Below, in pieces: positions 14,201 to 14,951 of a stretch of 14,951 nucleotides of DNA. The stretch covers positions 1 through 14,951 of the forward strand of contig JBBRQD010000129.1 in assembly GCA_038227045.1 (NCBI GenBank), written 5' to 3'. The position numbers and the translations under genes were made by a program. The notes beneath the pieces are model-generated. The model had not been told where the DNA came from, searched no databases, and saw only the letters and a list, made by a program, of their open reading frames with translations. The DNA comes from JANXLS01 sp038227045 (GTDB lineage Bacteria; Planctomycetota; SZUA-567; H5-PLA8). The first letter of the stretch is position 1; every line of letters begins with the position of its first letter.

Positions 14201-14409
14201 TGGGACGCAATTTTCCTATCACTGAATTCCCCGAGTTCGGCGGATACAGGCGAGCAGATTCGGAATCAAGGCAAACGTTACAAAGCATGTAGCGACGTCG
14301 CAAAAGCGCTGATGGAATACTTGCGGGAACAAGCGAAGCATTGACTTAGGAAAAGTGATTAATTCATACCATCAAGAATTAGGAATCACGGTTCGTGCAA
14401 GCTACAATT

Positions 14410-14439
14410 CACGAAATATTTCGTGCACGCCGTTATAAT
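14410..14439 (+). promoter_or_regulatory. Promoter with perfect 16-bp palindrome upstream of the 14544 gene
   Basis: CACGAAATATTTCGTG (14410-14425) is a perfect palindrome. A consensus -10 box TATAAT lies at 14434-14439, so the palindrome covers the -35 region and part of the spacer, where a repressor or activator would bind. A weaker half-related site, CACGGTTCGTG, lies at 14387-14397. No good -35 hexamer is seen, which fits activator control. The leader would be about 98 nt and holds a small hairpin (AAGTGA/TCACTT, near 14475-14489). Confidence 0.55.
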
Positions 14440-14543
14440 TCAGGTGCTCAATAGGTTGTTTAAAAATTTATTTGAAGTGAGCTTCACTTATTGCGTCGAT
14501 ATCTGGTGTCAATCCTGTGTTCACATTAGAAAAGGAGAAAACC

Positions 14544-14888
14544 GTGAGTGCAGCAACCATGGAAGACCTTGATGGTGAAACGCAAATTCTTAACTTTGCG
14601 CCGCCAGAACCTAGGGGGCTAGGGCCGTTGGGACTTGCACCGAAGTTTTTCAATGTTTCAGAGCAAGTCAATGCACTTGCAAACGAAAAACTTGAATACG
14701 TTATTCAACGGCAAATTCACATCGATGGCCGTTCCGAACGATTGGCGCGAATCCTCCGCGTGGAGTTTTTGCGATTCTTCGCCCTGTCATTCGTTACTGA
14801 ACGCATCATTTCTGTCCAGCGACAATCATTCCTCCGGCCGACGACAATTAGATTTCCCGGTTCGCCTGGGCAACGATCGTTGCGCTGA
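14544..14888 (+). CDS. Small protein of unknown function
   Basis: A 114-residue protein starting at GTG 14544, with a very good ribosome site (AAAGGAG, 6 nt spacing). The first 45 residues are acidic then proline- and glycine-rich (PPEPRGLGPLGLAPKFFN). Residues about 46-90 look like amphipathic helices (EQVNALANEKLEYVIQRQ, RSERLARILRVEFLRFFALS). I recognise no family and no catalytic motif. The last 20 residues are basic and low in helix. A frameshift near the end cannot be excluded, because another frame reads FAWATIVALKQAFFTIQLDQ from about 14861. The frame is open upstream to 14517 but that start lacks a ribosome site. The promoter palindrome suggests regulated expression. After the stop, GAGGAG at 14943-14948 may be the ribosome site of a gene beyond the window. 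Confidence 0.6.
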   Translation: MSAATMEDLDGETQILNFAPPEPRGLGPLGLAPKFFNVSEQVNALANEKLEYVIQRQIHIDGRSERLARILRVEFLRFFALSFVTERIISVQRQSFLRPTTIRFPGSPGQRSLR

Positions 14889-14951
14889 AGCAGGCTTTCT
14901 TTACGATCCAACTTGACCAGCGAAACGGAAGCGAGCTCTGCTGAGGAGCAA

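Noticed and set aside
13649..14543. tRNA or other classical RNA gene in the long gap
   Set aside because: I found no cloverleaf or T-arm consensus. The hairpins present are short and fit dispersed repeats better.

Overview
The window reads as chromosomal DNA from a free-living Gram-negative-type bacterium of the PVC/Planctomycetota kind. This is inferred from gene content: secreted DUF1080 and NPCBM proteins, a prolyl-oligopeptidase-like secreted hydrolase, a D-TA family PLP enzyme, a fused siroheme decarboxylase, a stand-alone HNH protein of the VLVLNRSW type, and a membrane-anchored protein ending in YSFGRNGKDE. No rRNA or marker gene is present, so the phylum is a guess. I see no phage, plasmid, transposase, CRISPR or recognisable defence locus.

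Layout. 1-110 holds the tail of an unknown plus-strand gene. A ClpP-type peptidase (minus, 198-845) diverges from a secreted NPCBM protein (plus, 1122-2369), followed by N-carbamoylputrescine amidase aguB (plus, 2446-3327). Then comes a minus-strand block: secreted DUF1080 protein (3406-4074), hisI (4168-4617), an eight-helix membrane protein (4718-5644) and a membrane-anchored unknown (5664-7067); the last two look like an operon. Next are a secreted alpha/beta hydrolase (plus, 7405-9444) and a D-threonine-aldolase/D-serine-dehydratase-like enzyme (plus, 9586-10707). An HNH protein (minus, 10787-11389) and a membrane diguanylate cyclase (minus, 11504-12436) follow. The cyclase diverges from a fused AhbA-AhbB siroheme decarboxylase (plus, 12587-13648). 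Finally, 13649-14543 is a gene-poor, repeat-bearing stretch, followed by a small unknown gene (plus, 14544-14888) behind a promoter that carries a perfect palindrome.

The genes do not form one pathway. They are mostly single housekeeping or metabolic genes: protein turnover, polyamine, histidine, heme, D-amino acid and c-di-GMP metabolism, plus secreted carbohydrate- and peptide-related proteins. The most unusual feature is the intergenic DNA: many gaps are filled with inverted repeats from different families. These include a GCGTCTTTGCGAGAGA family (five copies, two inverted pairs in divergent gaps), a GAGCCGCGCACGTAAGTAAG hairpin (two copies, edges 1-2 nt from three stop codons), a CATTTGT-type repeat with 41-bp arms, a GGTTGAAGG-type repeat between convergent genes, and a three-hairpin element near 14.1 kb. 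I found no clearly new multi-gene system. The repeats and the promoter palindromes are the observations most worth following.
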